Assembly (NCBI RefSeq): GCF_004349315.1
Contig: NZ_SMLH01000003.1
Location: 1-64,000 of the forward strand
Reading direction: 5' to 3'
Length of the DNA: 64,000 nt
Source of the DNA: Flavobacterium ranwuense
Lineage (GTDB): Bacteria > Bacteroidota > Bacteroidia > Flavobacteriales > Flavobacteriaceae
The position numbers and the translations under genes were made by a program. The notes below the pieces were generated by a model. That model worked only from the letters and a program-made list of their open reading frames with translations, had not been told where the DNA came from and searched no databases. Each line of letters opens with the position of its first letter. Within the stretch, counting starts at the first letter, position 1. Shown here one piece after another: positions 1 through 7,116 of the stretch.

Positions 1-123
1 GGCACTACAGCGGGTTTGGGACTAAATTAAGCCCATTCTTCGGATTTGCTAAATCATCCCAAATACAAAACCAACTTTCCATTAAGCCAATTGCCCAAAT
101 CCGTTGTAGTGGCTGTTAGCGGT
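1..123 (-). repeat. attC-like imperfect inverted repeat downstream of the DUF4262 gene
   Basis: Seen on the plus strand: CACTACAGCGGGTTTGGG at 4-21 is matched by the inverse of CCCAAATCCGTTGTAGTG at about 91-108, with two mismatches. About 70 bases lie between the arms. The outer core GTTAGCGG (116-123) has its inverse, CCGCTAAC, at 617-624 on the other side of the gene. Two long imperfect arms plus GTTAGC/GCTAAC cores is the plan of an integron attC site, although the core does not fit the G-TTRRRY consensus exactly. The far end lies outside the window. I recall similar sequences around small genes in other flavobacteria, but could not check this. Confidence 0.5.
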
Positions 124-133
124 TGTTTCTTTA

Positions 134-592
134 TTAAGTTTCGAATTCTCCAATTATTTTTTGGTCGTAATCATAGTTAGTTTCATTTGGAAAATTTCCA
201 TTTAAGTCTGGAAAAACGAGTTGCAAATATTCGTAATCACGGTTTTCATAAAATTTAATTGAAGTTAGAGTATATTCGGTCAAGTCTTGATTGCTAACTT
301 TTATTAAGTACACAGGAAATTTTTCGCTTAAATCATCAAGTCTTTCATTTAGAGGTACTTTTCCGAATTTAAATTTTTCTGCATAGTTTTTAATTAGTTC
401 CCCTGATAGATTTGGTCCAAGTCCTGAAATGAATAATTCAGGTATTTTAAAGTTTTCAAATATTCCCGTTGAGTACGCAAAAGGAGTGAAGTTTTCTTCT
501 TCCATTATTGCGGTTGTATGATAACCAATATTTTTGATATTGTCATAAACACGGTTAAAATATATTTCCTTTTTATCTTCGTTTTCCTCCAT
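134..592 (-). CDS. DUF4262 domain-containing protein
   Basis: The 152-residue protein fits the DUF4262 family, whose function is unknown. Recognisable parts are the N-terminal YHTTAIMEEENFTPFAYSTGIF, like the 'avxdxddppfaYTiGL' start of the family, then a PELFISGLG stretch. It has no signal peptide or membrane segment, so it should be cytoplasmic. The ATG at 592 follows GTGGAATCAAGACA, and no earlier in-frame start is evident. The gene stands alone between GTTAGCGG-type inverted cores, 10 bases from one and about 25 from the other. That tight fit suggests a single-gene cassette rather than part of the tig region. Two CRP-like palindromes lie upstream (634-695). Confidence 0.7.
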   Translation of the reverse strand: MEENEDKKEIYFNRVYDNIKNIGYHTTAIMEEENFTPFAYSTGIFENFKIPELFISGLGPNLSGELIKNYAEKFKFGKVPLNERLDDLSEKFPVYLIKVSNQDLTEYTLTSIKFYENRDYEYLQLVFPDLNGNFPNETNYDYDQKIIGEFET

Positions 593-633
593 TGTCTTGA
601 TTCCACTGTGAAATAACCGCTAACTCGTTTATA

Positions 634-695
634 TGTGTGACAAAATCACACAAAGCGACCCAAATTTGGGTAGATAGGTGTGATAATTATCACAC
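634..695. promoter_or_regulatory. Two TGTGA/TCACA palindromes, CRP/FNR-type operator candidates
   Basis: At 634-652 TGTGTGA and TCACACA flank five bases. At 678-695 there is a perfect 18-base palindrome, GTGTGATAATTATCACAC, which contains TGTGA-N6-TCACA, the classic CRP arrangement. Between them, at 658-671, is another perfect palindrome, ACCCAAATTTGGGT. They lie 42 to 103 bases upstream of the DUF4262 start. Binding by a CRP/FNR-family regulator is inferred from the motif only. Confidence 0.4.
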
Positions 696-763
696 AATAT
701 TTAATTTCAAATATATAAATAAATTATTACAAATGATCAAAGAGGTTTTTATTGTTGAATACT

Positions 764-936
764 TTAAGCCGCGTGAAGGATGGAAGTGAAAATCCTTTTA
801 TGAAGCGAAGCGCAATAAAAGATTACTTCACAATATTTTTAATTTTTAGCGGAGTTCAGTGAACTTCGTTTGTAACGTACAGCCTGACCCGTAGTTGCGA
901 GGAGGAACGACGAAGCAATCTGGTGGGACACGCTCA
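764..936. repeat. Composite intergenic repeat (GCGTGA...GGGACACG family)
   Basis: This stretch has no credible ORF. It opens with GCGTGAAGGATGGAAGTGAA (771) and closes with GGGACACG (925). The same two ends occur at 42784 and 42881 around a different, shorter middle; 19 of 25 bases match at the 5' end. The middle holds GTAACGTACAGC (872-883), the exact inverse of 2570-2581, and TTGCGAGGAGGAACGACGAA, a typical bacterial intergenic repeat. Hairpins such as GTTCAGTGAAC (854-864) suggest a structured RNA or DNA element. Its function is unknown. Confidence 0.5.
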
Positions 937-1002
937 AATAATTTTCCTTTTCTGGCCTATGATTTTGTCAAATGACTGCCTAAAATTCAAAATGGTAAAA
1001 TA

Positions 1003-1040
1003 CTTGTTTGGGTTGCAAAAATTTTATAATTTTGCAACCC
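1003..1040 (+). promoter_or_regulatory. tig promoter overlapped by a perfect 11-base inverted repeat
   Basis: TTG (1004) and TAATTTTG (1027-1034), 20 bases apart, match the Bacteroidota -33/-7 pattern. GGGTTGCAAAA (1010-1020) is inversely repeated exactly as TTTTGCAACCC (1030-1040) around nine bases, so the palindrome covers the spacer and the -7 box. It could be an operator or the base of an early-transcript hairpin. The start codon is at 1069, giving a leader of about 25 to 30 bases. Confidence 0.5.
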
Positions 1041-1068
1041 AATTTTATTATGTAAATTAAAGAAGAAG

Positions 1069-2394
1069 ATGGATATCAAAAGAGTAGCAATAGACGCTGT
1101 GAATGAAACAATTGTAATGACTGTTGTTCACATGGATTACAAAGGACAAGTTGCAAAAAGAATAAACGAAAAAATGCCTTTGGCAACTGTTAAGGGATTT
1201 AGAAAAGGAGCGGTGCCTAAAGATCTTGTTGAAAAACAATACGGTAAAGGGATTAAGCAAGAAGAAGTTCAGAAAGTTGTTGATTTGGCTTTGGAGCGTT
1301 TCGTACAATCAGAAAGATTAAACCTTCTTGGAACACCACTTGCTAAAGTAAACGAAGATTTTTCTTGGGATGCTGAAGAATTGGTTTTTGAATATGAAAT
1401 TGGATTGGTTCCAAACTTCACTTTAGACTTAGATGCTAAAAACGACATTGTAAAATATGTGGTTACTGCTGATGCTAAATTAATCGAAGGTCAAGTGGAA
1501 AGAATCCAAAAACAATTTGGAAAAGCAATTCCTCAAGAGGTTGTTGCTGCAGATTCAGATGTAACAGGAACATTCACTAACGAAGAAAAAGGAATTAATA
1601 ACGCTACCACTATTGCTGCTGATCTTTTCAAAGACAAAGCGACTTTTGATTTATTCATTGGTAAAAAAGCAGGTGATGTAGTGACTGTAAATACGAAAGG
1701 TTTATTTGAAGACGATCATCAATTGATGGACGTGATGAAAGTAAGTCATGATGACGTTCACGGTTTAGATGTTGATGTAAACTTCACAATCGAAGCGATC
1801 AATACTGCTGAATTGGCTGAATTGAATCAAGAATTGTTTGATAAATTGTTTGGAGCTGGAACTGTTTCTTCACTAGAAGAATTGAAAGCAAAAATCAAAG
1901 AAGATGCTGAAACTCAATTTGCACAACAAGCAGACCAAAAATTATTAGGTGATGTTACGGAGTTTTTGATCGAAAGTACAAAATTCGATTTACCTTCTGA
2001 ATTCTTGAAAAAATGGTTGCAGACTGTTGGTGAGAAGAAATTGTCTCCTGAAGAAGCTGAAGTTGAGTATGCACGTTCTGAAAAAGGATTGCGTTTTCAA
2101 TTGATCGAAGGTAGAGCAATGGCTCAATCTGATATCAAAATCACTTTCGAAGATTTGAAAACATTCACTACAAAAAATATCCGTCAACAAATGGCGCAGT
2201 TCGGGCAAACAAATCCTACTGACGAAGAAGTTCAAGGAATTGTTGCAAGAGTTTTGTCTAACCAAGACGAAGTAAAAAGACTTTCTGACCAAGTTGTTGC
2301 GGAAAAATTATTGGAATTGTTCAAAGAGAAAGCAAATCCTACAACTAAAGAAGTAACGTACGACGAATTTATTGCCGCTTCATACGGAGAATAA
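1069..2394 (+). CDS. tig: Trigger factor
   Basis: Ribosome-associated chaperone that meets nascent chains at the exit tunnel. The ribosome-docking signature GFRKGAVP is at residues 43-50 of 441. Then come a poorly conserved FKBP-like domain (about 150-245) and a helical C-terminal arm rich in Glu, Lys and Gln. The PPIase domain lacks an obvious FKBP active site, as is common in Bacteroidota trigger factors, so prolyl isomerase activity is doubtful. It lies ahead of clpP and clpX, the classic tig-clpP-clpX order linking folding to degradation. Its own terminator at 2508-2541 and a 398-base gap suggest clpP has a separate promoter. Confidence 0.95.
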   Translation: MDIKRVAIDAVNETIVMTVVHMDYKGQVAKRINEKMPLATVKGFRKGAVPKDLVEKQYGKGIKQEEVQKVVDLALERFVQSERLNLLGTPLAKVNEDFSWDAEELVFEYEIGLVPNFTLDLDAKNDIVKYVVTADAKLIEGQVERIQKQFGKAIPQEVVAADSDVTGTFTNEEKGINNATTIAADLFKDKATFDLFIGKKAGDVVTVNTKGLFEDDHQLMDVMKVSHDDVHGLDVDVNFTIEAINTAELAELNQELFDKLFGAGTVSSLEELKAKIKEDAETQFAQQADQKLLGDVTEFLIESTKFDLPSEFLKKWLQTVGEKKLSPEEAEVEYARSEKGLRFQLIEGRAMAQSDIKITFEDLKTFTTKNIRQQMAQFGQTNPTDEEVQGIVARVLSNQDEVKRLSDQVVAEKLLELFKEKANPTTKEVTYDEFIAASYGE

Positions 2395-2507
2395 ATAGGA
2401 GTCTGTACTCTCGTAAAGTCAAAAGTCAAAAGCCCTAAGAGCGCAAGTGATTATTAAAATTTTATGATTTTATTACAGATACTAAACAATAAAAAATAGT
2501 TATATTT

Positions 2508-2541
2508 GAGCGTCAGAAAAAATATTTTTTGACGCTCTTTT
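2508..2541 (+). terminator. Rho-independent terminator after tig
   Basis: GAGCGTCA (2508-2515) pairs with TGACGCTC (2530-2537) around an A/T-rich loop and is followed by TTTT. It separates tig from clpP. Confidence 0.8.
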
Positions 2542-2554
2542 GTTTCAATTAGTT

Positions 2555-2702
2555 GCGGGAGCCAATCCAGCTGTACGTTACAAGTTTTTTCATCCGTTTC
2601 AGTTTTTTAAATTCCTGCAAGAGCTTCTTCCAGTCGCTTTGCAAGAATAAAAAAACTAAAAAACGAAATTCAAAAAGCTTTTTACTCCCATCTGGGCTAA
2701 AA
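2555..2702. repeat. Intergenic repeat (GCTGTACGTTAC family)
   Basis: The sequence runs from GGGAGCCAATCCAGCTGTACG to ACTCCCATCTGGGCTAAAA, with no ORF and partly complementary ends (AGCC/GGCT). GCTGTACGTTAC (2570-2581) recurs inverted at 872-883. I recall elements with this framing (CCCGCTGT...TCGGGGCTA) in many flavobacterial intergenic regions, but could not check this. The remaining gap up to clpP holds only its promoter. Confidence 0.45.
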
Positions 2703-2711
2703 ATAAGACAT

Positions 2712-2745
2712 ATTGACATTATTTGGAAATAGGTATGACCTTTGC
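2712..2745 (+). promoter_or_regulatory. Putative clpP promoter
   Basis: TTGAC (2713) and GACCTTTGC (2737-2745) resemble the Bacteroidota -33/-7 pair at a usable spacing. They lie about 50 bases before the clpP ATG. The -7 box is imperfect because the expected TA is shifted. Confidence 0.4.
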
Positions 2746-2792
2746 ATTAAATCGAATCACAAGATATTACGTAAAACTTAGAACAAAAAAAT

Positions 2793-3467
2793 ATGAACTA
2801 CGGTAAAGAATTTAAAAAATTTGCTACAAAGGACCACGGCGTAAACTCGATGTATTACGATAAAATCGTAGGCGCAATGACTCCTAAAAACATGACTCCA
2901 TATATCATCGAAGAACGTCAGTTGAATATTTCACAATTAGACGTTTTCTCCAGGCTGATGATGGACAGAATTATATTCCTTGGAACAGGAATTGATGACC
3001 AAATCGCAAACATCGTTCAAGCACAGTTGTTGTTCCTTGAAAGCGCCGATGCTTCAAAGGATATTCAGATTTATTTGAATTCTCCAGGAGGAAGCGTTTA
3101 CGCAGGATTGGGGATTTATGACACGATGCAATACATCAAACCGGATGTAGCAACTATCTGTACCGGAATGGCAGCTTCTATGGGAGCGGTGCTGTTGTGT
3201 GCAGGTGCTGCAGGAAAACGTTCGGCTTTGCCACATTCAAGAGTAATGATTCACCAACCATCAGGTGGAGCGCAAGGAGTTGCTACGGATATGGAAATCA
3301 ACTTACGCGAAATGTTGAAACTGAAAGATGAGTTGTACAAAATTATCTCGCATCACTCCGGACAAACTTTCGATAAGGTTCATACGGACAGTGAGCGTGA
3401 TTATTGGATGATTGCCGAAGAAGCAAAAGCATACGGAATGATTGATGAGGTTTTAATAAGAGGATAA
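2793..3467 (+). CDS. clpP: ATP-dependent Clp protease proteolytic subunit
   Basis: Serine peptidase (family S14) that forms the tetradecameric degradation chamber served by ClpX. The triad is visible: Ser129 in GMAASMG, His154 in MIHQP and Asp203 in SERDYWM. The oxyanion loop SPGGSV is at 97-102. At 224 residues it is longer than the Escherichia coli protein, with an N-terminal extension of about 30 residues that is probably removed as a propeptide. clpX follows 86 bases later, across a strong hairpin, so co-transcription with possible modulation is likely. Confidence 0.97.
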   Translation: MNYGKEFKKFATKDHGVNSMYYDKIVGAMTPKNMTPYIIEERQLNISQLDVFSRLMMDRIIFLGTGIDDQIANIVQAQLLFLESADASKDIQIYLNSPGGSVYAGLGIYDTMQYIKPDVATICTGMAASMGAVLLCAGAAGKRSALPHSRVMIHQPSGGAQGVATDMEINLREMLKLKDELYKIISHHSGQTFDKVHTDSERDYWMIAEEAKAYGMIDEVLIRG

Positions 3468-3473
3468 ATTATT

Positions 3474-3540
3474 AGTCGAAAGTCAAAAGTCATAAAGTCA
3501 AAAGCATTGCTTAGACTTTACGACTTTTGACTTTATGACA
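3474..3540. repeat. AAAGTC/GACTTT repeat forming a 16-base-pair hairpin between clpP and clpX
   Basis: GTCATAAAGTCAAAAG (3489-3504) is repeated exactly inverted at 3524-3539 around a 19-base loop. The unit AAAGTCAAAAGTC also occurs at 2414-2431. No T-run follows, so it is not a standard terminator. It could stabilise or attenuate the clpP-clpX transcript. Confidence 0.7.
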
Positions 3541-3553
3541 TTAGACTAAAAGA

Positions 3554-4786
3554 ATGGCAAAAGTAGTATTAGAGTGTTCGTTTTGTGGAAGAAAGAAGCC
3601 AGAAACCAATTTATTGATTGCTGGTATCAATGCACATATTTGTGATAAATGTATCGAACAGGCACACGGAATTGTTTTAGAAGAATTAAAATCCGGCGGA
3701 AGTTCAAAACTGGTTGGAGATTTGATTTTGAAAAAACCAAAAGAAATCAGAGCGTTCTTGGATCAATATGTTATTGGACAGGACCAAACTAAAAAAGTAA
3801 TGTCGGTTGCGGTTTACAATCACTACAAACGTTTGATGCAACAGCAATTAGACGATGAGGTTGAGATCGAAAAAAGTAACATCATCATGGTGGGACAAAC
3901 AGGAACAGGAAAAACGTTGGTGGCTAAAACCATTGCAAAAATGTTGGATGTGCCTTTGGCTATTGTTGATGCGACAGTTCTTACGGAAGCAGGTTATGTG
4001 GGGGAAGATGTCGAAAGTATTTTGACACGTCTTTTACAAGCTGCAGATTATGATGTTGCGAAAGCAGAACGCGGCATTGTATTCATTGACGAAATAGATA
4101 AAATTGCACGTAAAAGTGACAATCCGTCTATTACGCGTGACGTTTCTGGTGAAGGTGTGCAACAAGCATTATTGAAATTATTGGAAGGAACCGTTGTGAA
4201 TGTGCCACCAAAAGGAGGACGCAAACACCCGGACCAAAAATTTGTTGAGGTCAATACACAAAATATTTTGTTTATCGCCGGTGGTGCTTTTGATGGAATC
4301 GAAAGAATTATTTCAAAACGATTGAACCGTCAAGCCGTGGGTTATTCTACTTCTAAAAATGTGGATAACATCGACAAAGACAATTTGTTGCAATACATTA
4401 TTCCAAAAGACATCAAAGATTTTGGATTGATTCCAGAGATTATTGGTCGTTTGCCAGTATTAACACATATGGATCCTTTAGACAGAGAAACCTTGCGTGC
4501 GATATTGACGCAACCTAAAAATGCGTTAATCAAGCAATATGAGAAATTGTTTCTAATGGATGACGTAGAATTCACCATTACAAATGAAGCTTTGGATTTT
4601 ATTGTTGATAAAGCATTAGAATATAAATTAGGAGCTCGTGGATTGCGTTCGTTATGCGAGGCCATCTTAACTGATGCGATGTATGAATTGCCAAGTTCTG
4701 ATACTAAAACATTAGAAATTGACGTGGATTATGCAAAAGAAACCTTGAATAAAAATTTATTGAAACGTTTGGAAATAGCATCGTAA
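3554..4786 (+). CDS. clpX: ATP-dependent Clp protease ATP-binding subunit ClpX
   Basis: AAA+ unfoldase that selects substrates and threads them into ClpP. The N-terminal zinc-binding domain uses Cys8, Cys11, Cys30 and Cys33. The Walker A motif GQTGTGKT is near 114-121, Walker B is IVFIDEID, and ELGARGLR-type sensor 2 appears as KLGARGLRS. The pore and substrate loops (GYVGEDVES) are present. At 410 residues it is full length. It is the last gene of the tig-clpP-clpX block and is followed by a terminator at 4831. Confidence 0.97.
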   Translation: MAKVVLECSFCGRKKPETNLLIAGINAHICDKCIEQAHGIVLEELKSGGSSKLVGDLILKKPKEIRAFLDQYVIGQDQTKKVMSVAVYNHYKRLMQQQLDDEVEIEKSNIIMVGQTGTGKTLVAKTIAKMLDVPLAIVDATVLTEAGYVGEDVESILTRLLQAADYDVAKAERGIVFIDEIDKIARKSDNPSITRDVSGEGVQQALLKLLEGTVVNVPPKGGRKHPDQKFVEVNTQNILFIAGGAFDGIERIISKRLNRQAVGYSTSKNVDNIDKDNLLQYIIPKDIKDFGLIPEIIGRLPVLTHMDPLDRETLRAILTQPKNALIKQYEKLFLMDDVEFTITNEALDFIVDKALEYKLGARGLRSLCEAILTDAMYELPSSDTKTLEIDVDYAKETLNKNLLKRLEIAS

Positions 4787-4830
4787 TTTGAGTTCTGATA
4801 AAGATTAATTTTTAATCTTTTCTAAAATAG

Positions 4831-4867
4831 TAAACCTGTTCATTCAATTGAGCAGGTTTTTTTATGG
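4831..4867 (+). terminator. clpX terminator, copy A of a duplicated terminator
   Basis: AACCTGTTCA pairs with TGAGCAGGTT (one G-T pair), followed by seven T. Of its 37 bases, 35 match the terminator at 6978-7014. Confidence 0.85.
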
Positions 4868-4884
4868 ATTATTTTCAGCTTTTT

Positions 4885-5068
4885 TTTAAACCCAGATTCT
4901 GCATTAGACTTCGTGACGAAGCTAAATCATTCAATAAAAACAAGTGCTCACGGACAATTTTTAAAGAAGGAATACTTTTGTCTTTCGATTTTAAAAATTG
5001 GAGTAAGTGCTTGGTTATGAAGAAGAATTTAGATGCAGTAGATTTCTAATGCGGAATTTGGGTTTAAA
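4885..5068. mobile_element. MITE-like element with 24-base terminal inverted repeats
   Basis: The left end (4885-4908, TTTAAACCCAGATTCTGCAT then TAGA) and the right end (5045-5068) are inverted copies with two or three mismatches. The 184-base body has a small hairpin, CTTCGTGACGAAG (4909-4921), and no transposase. An ORF across it (4864-5049) has no recognisable protein features. This is the plan of a non-autonomous transposable element. No clear target-site duplication can be told apart from the AT-rich flanks. I recall similar ends in other flavobacteria, but could not check this. Confidence 0.6.
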
Positions 5069-5150
5069 CTATTTTTTTTTAGTATTTATATGTAGCTGAT
5101 TTTAAATAATTTGTAAATTTATAGTCGAAAATTTTAAAAGGGAACTTGAA

Positions 5151-5561
5151 ATGATAACGGTACAAAATACGATAAACGCTTCTGTTGAAAAAGTCTGGGA
5201 ATTGTGGACAGCTCCCAAACACATTACAAAATGGAATAATGCTTCCGAAGATTGGCATACCCCTTTTGCGGAAAATGATTTAAAAGTAGGTGGAAAATTT
5301 AAATCTACCATGGCGGCAAAAGATGGGAGCATGAGTTTTGATTTTGAAGGAGAATATACTGAGGTGGAAAAAAACTCCAGTATAAAATACAAAATGGCTG
5401 ATGGAAGACATGTAGAGATTATATTTGAAAACCGGGGAGACAATGTAAAAGTAACAGAATCTTTTGACCCAGAAACAGAAAATTCCGAAGCCTTGCAACA
5501 ACAAGGTTGGCAGGCAATTTTAGATAACTTTAAAAAATACGTAGAAAATTCAACCCTTTAA
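5151..5561 (+). CDS. SRPBCC (AHSA1-type START/Bet v 1 fold) protein
   Basis: A 136-residue small-ligand-binding fold protein. The N-terminal INASVEKVWELWTAPKHITKW is the hallmark opening of the AHSA1 branch, and GGKFKSTM and the FEGEYTEVE strand follow. The C-terminal helix QQGWQAILDNFKKYVEN closes the pocket. No catalytic function can be assigned, and such proteins bind hydrophobic ligands. It is the first of four genes, 11 bases ahead of a VOC gene, in a cluster that repeats the SRPBCC-VOC order. It begins about 80 bases after the MITE-like element. Confidence 0.85.
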   Translation: MITVQNTINASVEKVWELWTAPKHITKWNNASEDWHTPFAENDLKVGGKFKSTMAAKDGSMSFDFEGEYTEVEKNSSIKYKMADGRHVEIIFENRGDNVKVTESFDPETENSEALQQQGWQAILDNFKKYVENSTL

Positions 5562-5572
5562 AAACAAACAAA

Positions 5573-5986
5573 ATGACAAAGCAAATATGGCTTAATTTAC
5601 CGGTAAAAGAGGTGGCGAAATCAAAAGCGTTTTTCGCTAAAATAGGTTTTTCTTTTAATGAACAATACGCTACTCCGCATTCAACATGCCTGTCAGTTGG
5701 AGCTACTAATTTTGCGGTCATGCTTTTTGAGGAATCGATGTTTGAAAGTTTTGTGCAAAATAAAATTACAGATACGCAATCAAGTTCTGAAGTATTAATT
5801 TCAATTGATGCTGAAAGTAGAGAAGAAGTGGATGAATTCGCAAAGAAAGTAGAAGAAGCAGGAGGTATAGTTTTCGCCAAACCAGCCGAAATTCAAGGTT
5901 GGATGTACGGTTGTGGTTTTGCAGACTTAGACGGACATCGCTGGAATATGTTATATATGGATTTTAGTAAAGTGCCAAAGCAGTAG
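5573..5986 (+). CDS. VOC family (glyoxalase/bleomycin resistance-like) protein
   Basis: A 137-residue paired beta-alpha-beta-beta-beta fold. Signs are MTKQIWLNLPVKEVAKSKAFF at the start, the middle strand NFAVMLFEE, and the C-terminal YGCGFADLDGHRWNMLYMD, which ends in the usual D-x-x-G-x-x-W pattern. Metal ligands of glyoxalase I are not obviously complete, so the enzyme activity is unknown. It is the second gene of the cluster, 32 bases before the next SRPBCC gene. Confidence 0.85.
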   Translation: MTKQIWLNLPVKEVAKSKAFFAKIGFSFNEQYATPHSTCLSVGATNFAVMLFEESMFESFVQNKITDTQSSSEVLISIDAESREEVDEFAKKVEEAGGIVFAKPAEIQGWMYGCGFADLDGHRWNMLYMDFSKVPKQ

Positions 5987-6018
5987 GGTTTAAGTTAATC
6001 TAAAAAAAAACAAACAAA

Positions 6019-6456
6019 ATGACAACACTGGAATTTAAAATTGAGATCAATGCTCCAAAAGAAAAAGTTTGGGACATTTTATGGAATGAAGAGACATACA
6101 AACAATGGACATCCGTTTTTTGTGAAGGGACTTATGCGGTAAGTGATTGGAAAGAAGGCAGTAAAATTCATTTTTTATCTCCAAATGGGGACGGAATGAA
6201 TAGCATTATTTACAAGAAAATACCAAATGAATACATCGCTTTCAAACACATAAGCGAATTGAAGAATTTTGTAGAAATGCCTATTGATCCTAAAACGCAA
6301 GAATGGACAGGTGCTATGGAAACCTATCGATTAACCGAAAATAATGGTCTGACTGTTTTAGAGGTTAAAATGGATTCAGTCGAAAAGTATGTCGATTATT
6401 TCAAAACCACATTTCCAAAAGGGTTAGATATGCTAAAGAAACTCTCAGAAAAATAA
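6019..6456 (+). CDS. SRPBCC domain-containing protein
   Basis: A 145-residue START-like protein. It opens with FKIEINAPKEKVWDILWNEETYKQWTSV, and GSKIHFLSP and the Trp-rich MEWTGAME-like strand follow. It differs clearly from the first SRPBCC protein (5151-5561), so it is not a recent tandem copy. It is probably cytoplasmic, since no signal peptide is present. It is the third gene of the SRPBCC-VOC-SRPBCC-VOC run. Confidence 0.85.
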   Translation: MTTLEFKIEINAPKEKVWDILWNEETYKQWTSVFCEGTYAVSDWKEGSKIHFLSPNGDGMNSIIYKKIPNEYIAFKHISELKNFVEMPIDPKTQEWTGAMETYRLTENNGLTVLEVKMDSVEKYVDYFKTTFPKGLDMLKKLSEK

Positions 6457-6482
6457 TCAAATTATTAATTTAAATTACAATT

Positions 6483-6923
6483 ATGGCATCAATTAATCCG
6501 TACTTAGTTTTTAATGGAAATTGCGAAGAAGCATTTCTGTTTTACCAATCTGTATTTGGTGGAGAATTCTCTTATATTGGCAGATTCAAAGACATTCCGC
6601 CAAATACGGAGGGGTGCGAACCTGGTTCTGAAGAAGATAGTGAAAAAATCATGCATGTTAGTTTACCAATCGGCAAAGGAACAATCTTGATGGGAAGCGA
6701 CAACAATTCGTCAAGTAAAGAAGTGATATTTGGGCAAAATATTTCTGTTTCAATCAACACCGAGAGCAAAGAAGAAGCCGATAAATTGTTTAACGGACTT
6801 TCGGCAGGAGGAACGGTAACGATGCCAATGAGCCAGACTTTTTGGGGAGCTTATTTTGGAATGTTTACCGATAAATTTGGGATCAATTGGATGGTAAATT
6901 TTGATGAAAACGAGAAAAAATAA
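6483..6923 (+). CDS. VOC family protein, PhnB/YkcA-like
   Basis: A 146-residue protein of the PhnB-like VOC branch, often annotated as '3-demethylubiquinone methyltransferase-like'. The opening INPYLVFNGNCEEAFLFYQSVFGGE is diagnostic. MHVSLPIGKGTILMGSD and GGTVTMPMSQTFWGAYFGMFTDKFGINWMVN complete the fold. Its role is unknown. It ends the four-gene cluster and is followed by the second copy of the duplicated terminator. Confidence 0.9.
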   Translation: MASINPYLVFNGNCEEAFLFYQSVFGGEFSYIGRFKDIPPNTEGCEPGSEEDSEKIMHVSLPIGKGTILMGSDNNSSSKEVIFGQNISVSINTESKEEADKLFNGLSAGGTVTMPMSQTFWGAYFGMFTDKFGINWMVNFDENEKK

Positions 6924-6977
6924 TAATCATTAAAACAAATCCTGATTTGTTCGTGTATTGCGTTTTTCTCAAAAATA

Positions 6978-7014
6978 TAAACCTGTTCATTGATTTGAGC
7001 AGGTTTTTTTATGG
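6978..7014 (+). terminator. Terminator after the SRPBCC/VOC cluster, copy B
   Basis: AACCTGTTCA and TGAGCAGGTT form the stem, followed by seven T. It is nearly identical to 4831-4867, including the flanking TA and ATGG. Confidence 0.85.
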
Positions 7015-7116
7015 TTAATTTAAACTATTTGTTATTGTTTAAAAAAAGAAACATTATTTTTTTTTATCAACGTCAGATTGTCGATTTTTGTCCATTCTAA
7101 ATCAAATAATTATAGC

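Noticed and set aside
1057..1308. 83-codon ORF on the minus strand under tig
   Set aside because: A shadow of the tig reading frame, with Phe- and Ser-rich composition that only mirrors tig codons.
4864..5049. 61-codon ORF on the plus strand after clpX
   Set aside because: It lies inside the MITE-like element, starts in the terminator T-run, and has no protein-like composition.
7078..7116. TTG-initiated extension of serB
   Set aside because: The extra 13 residues do not resemble the family, and an ATG at 7117 gives the normal ACT-SerB length.
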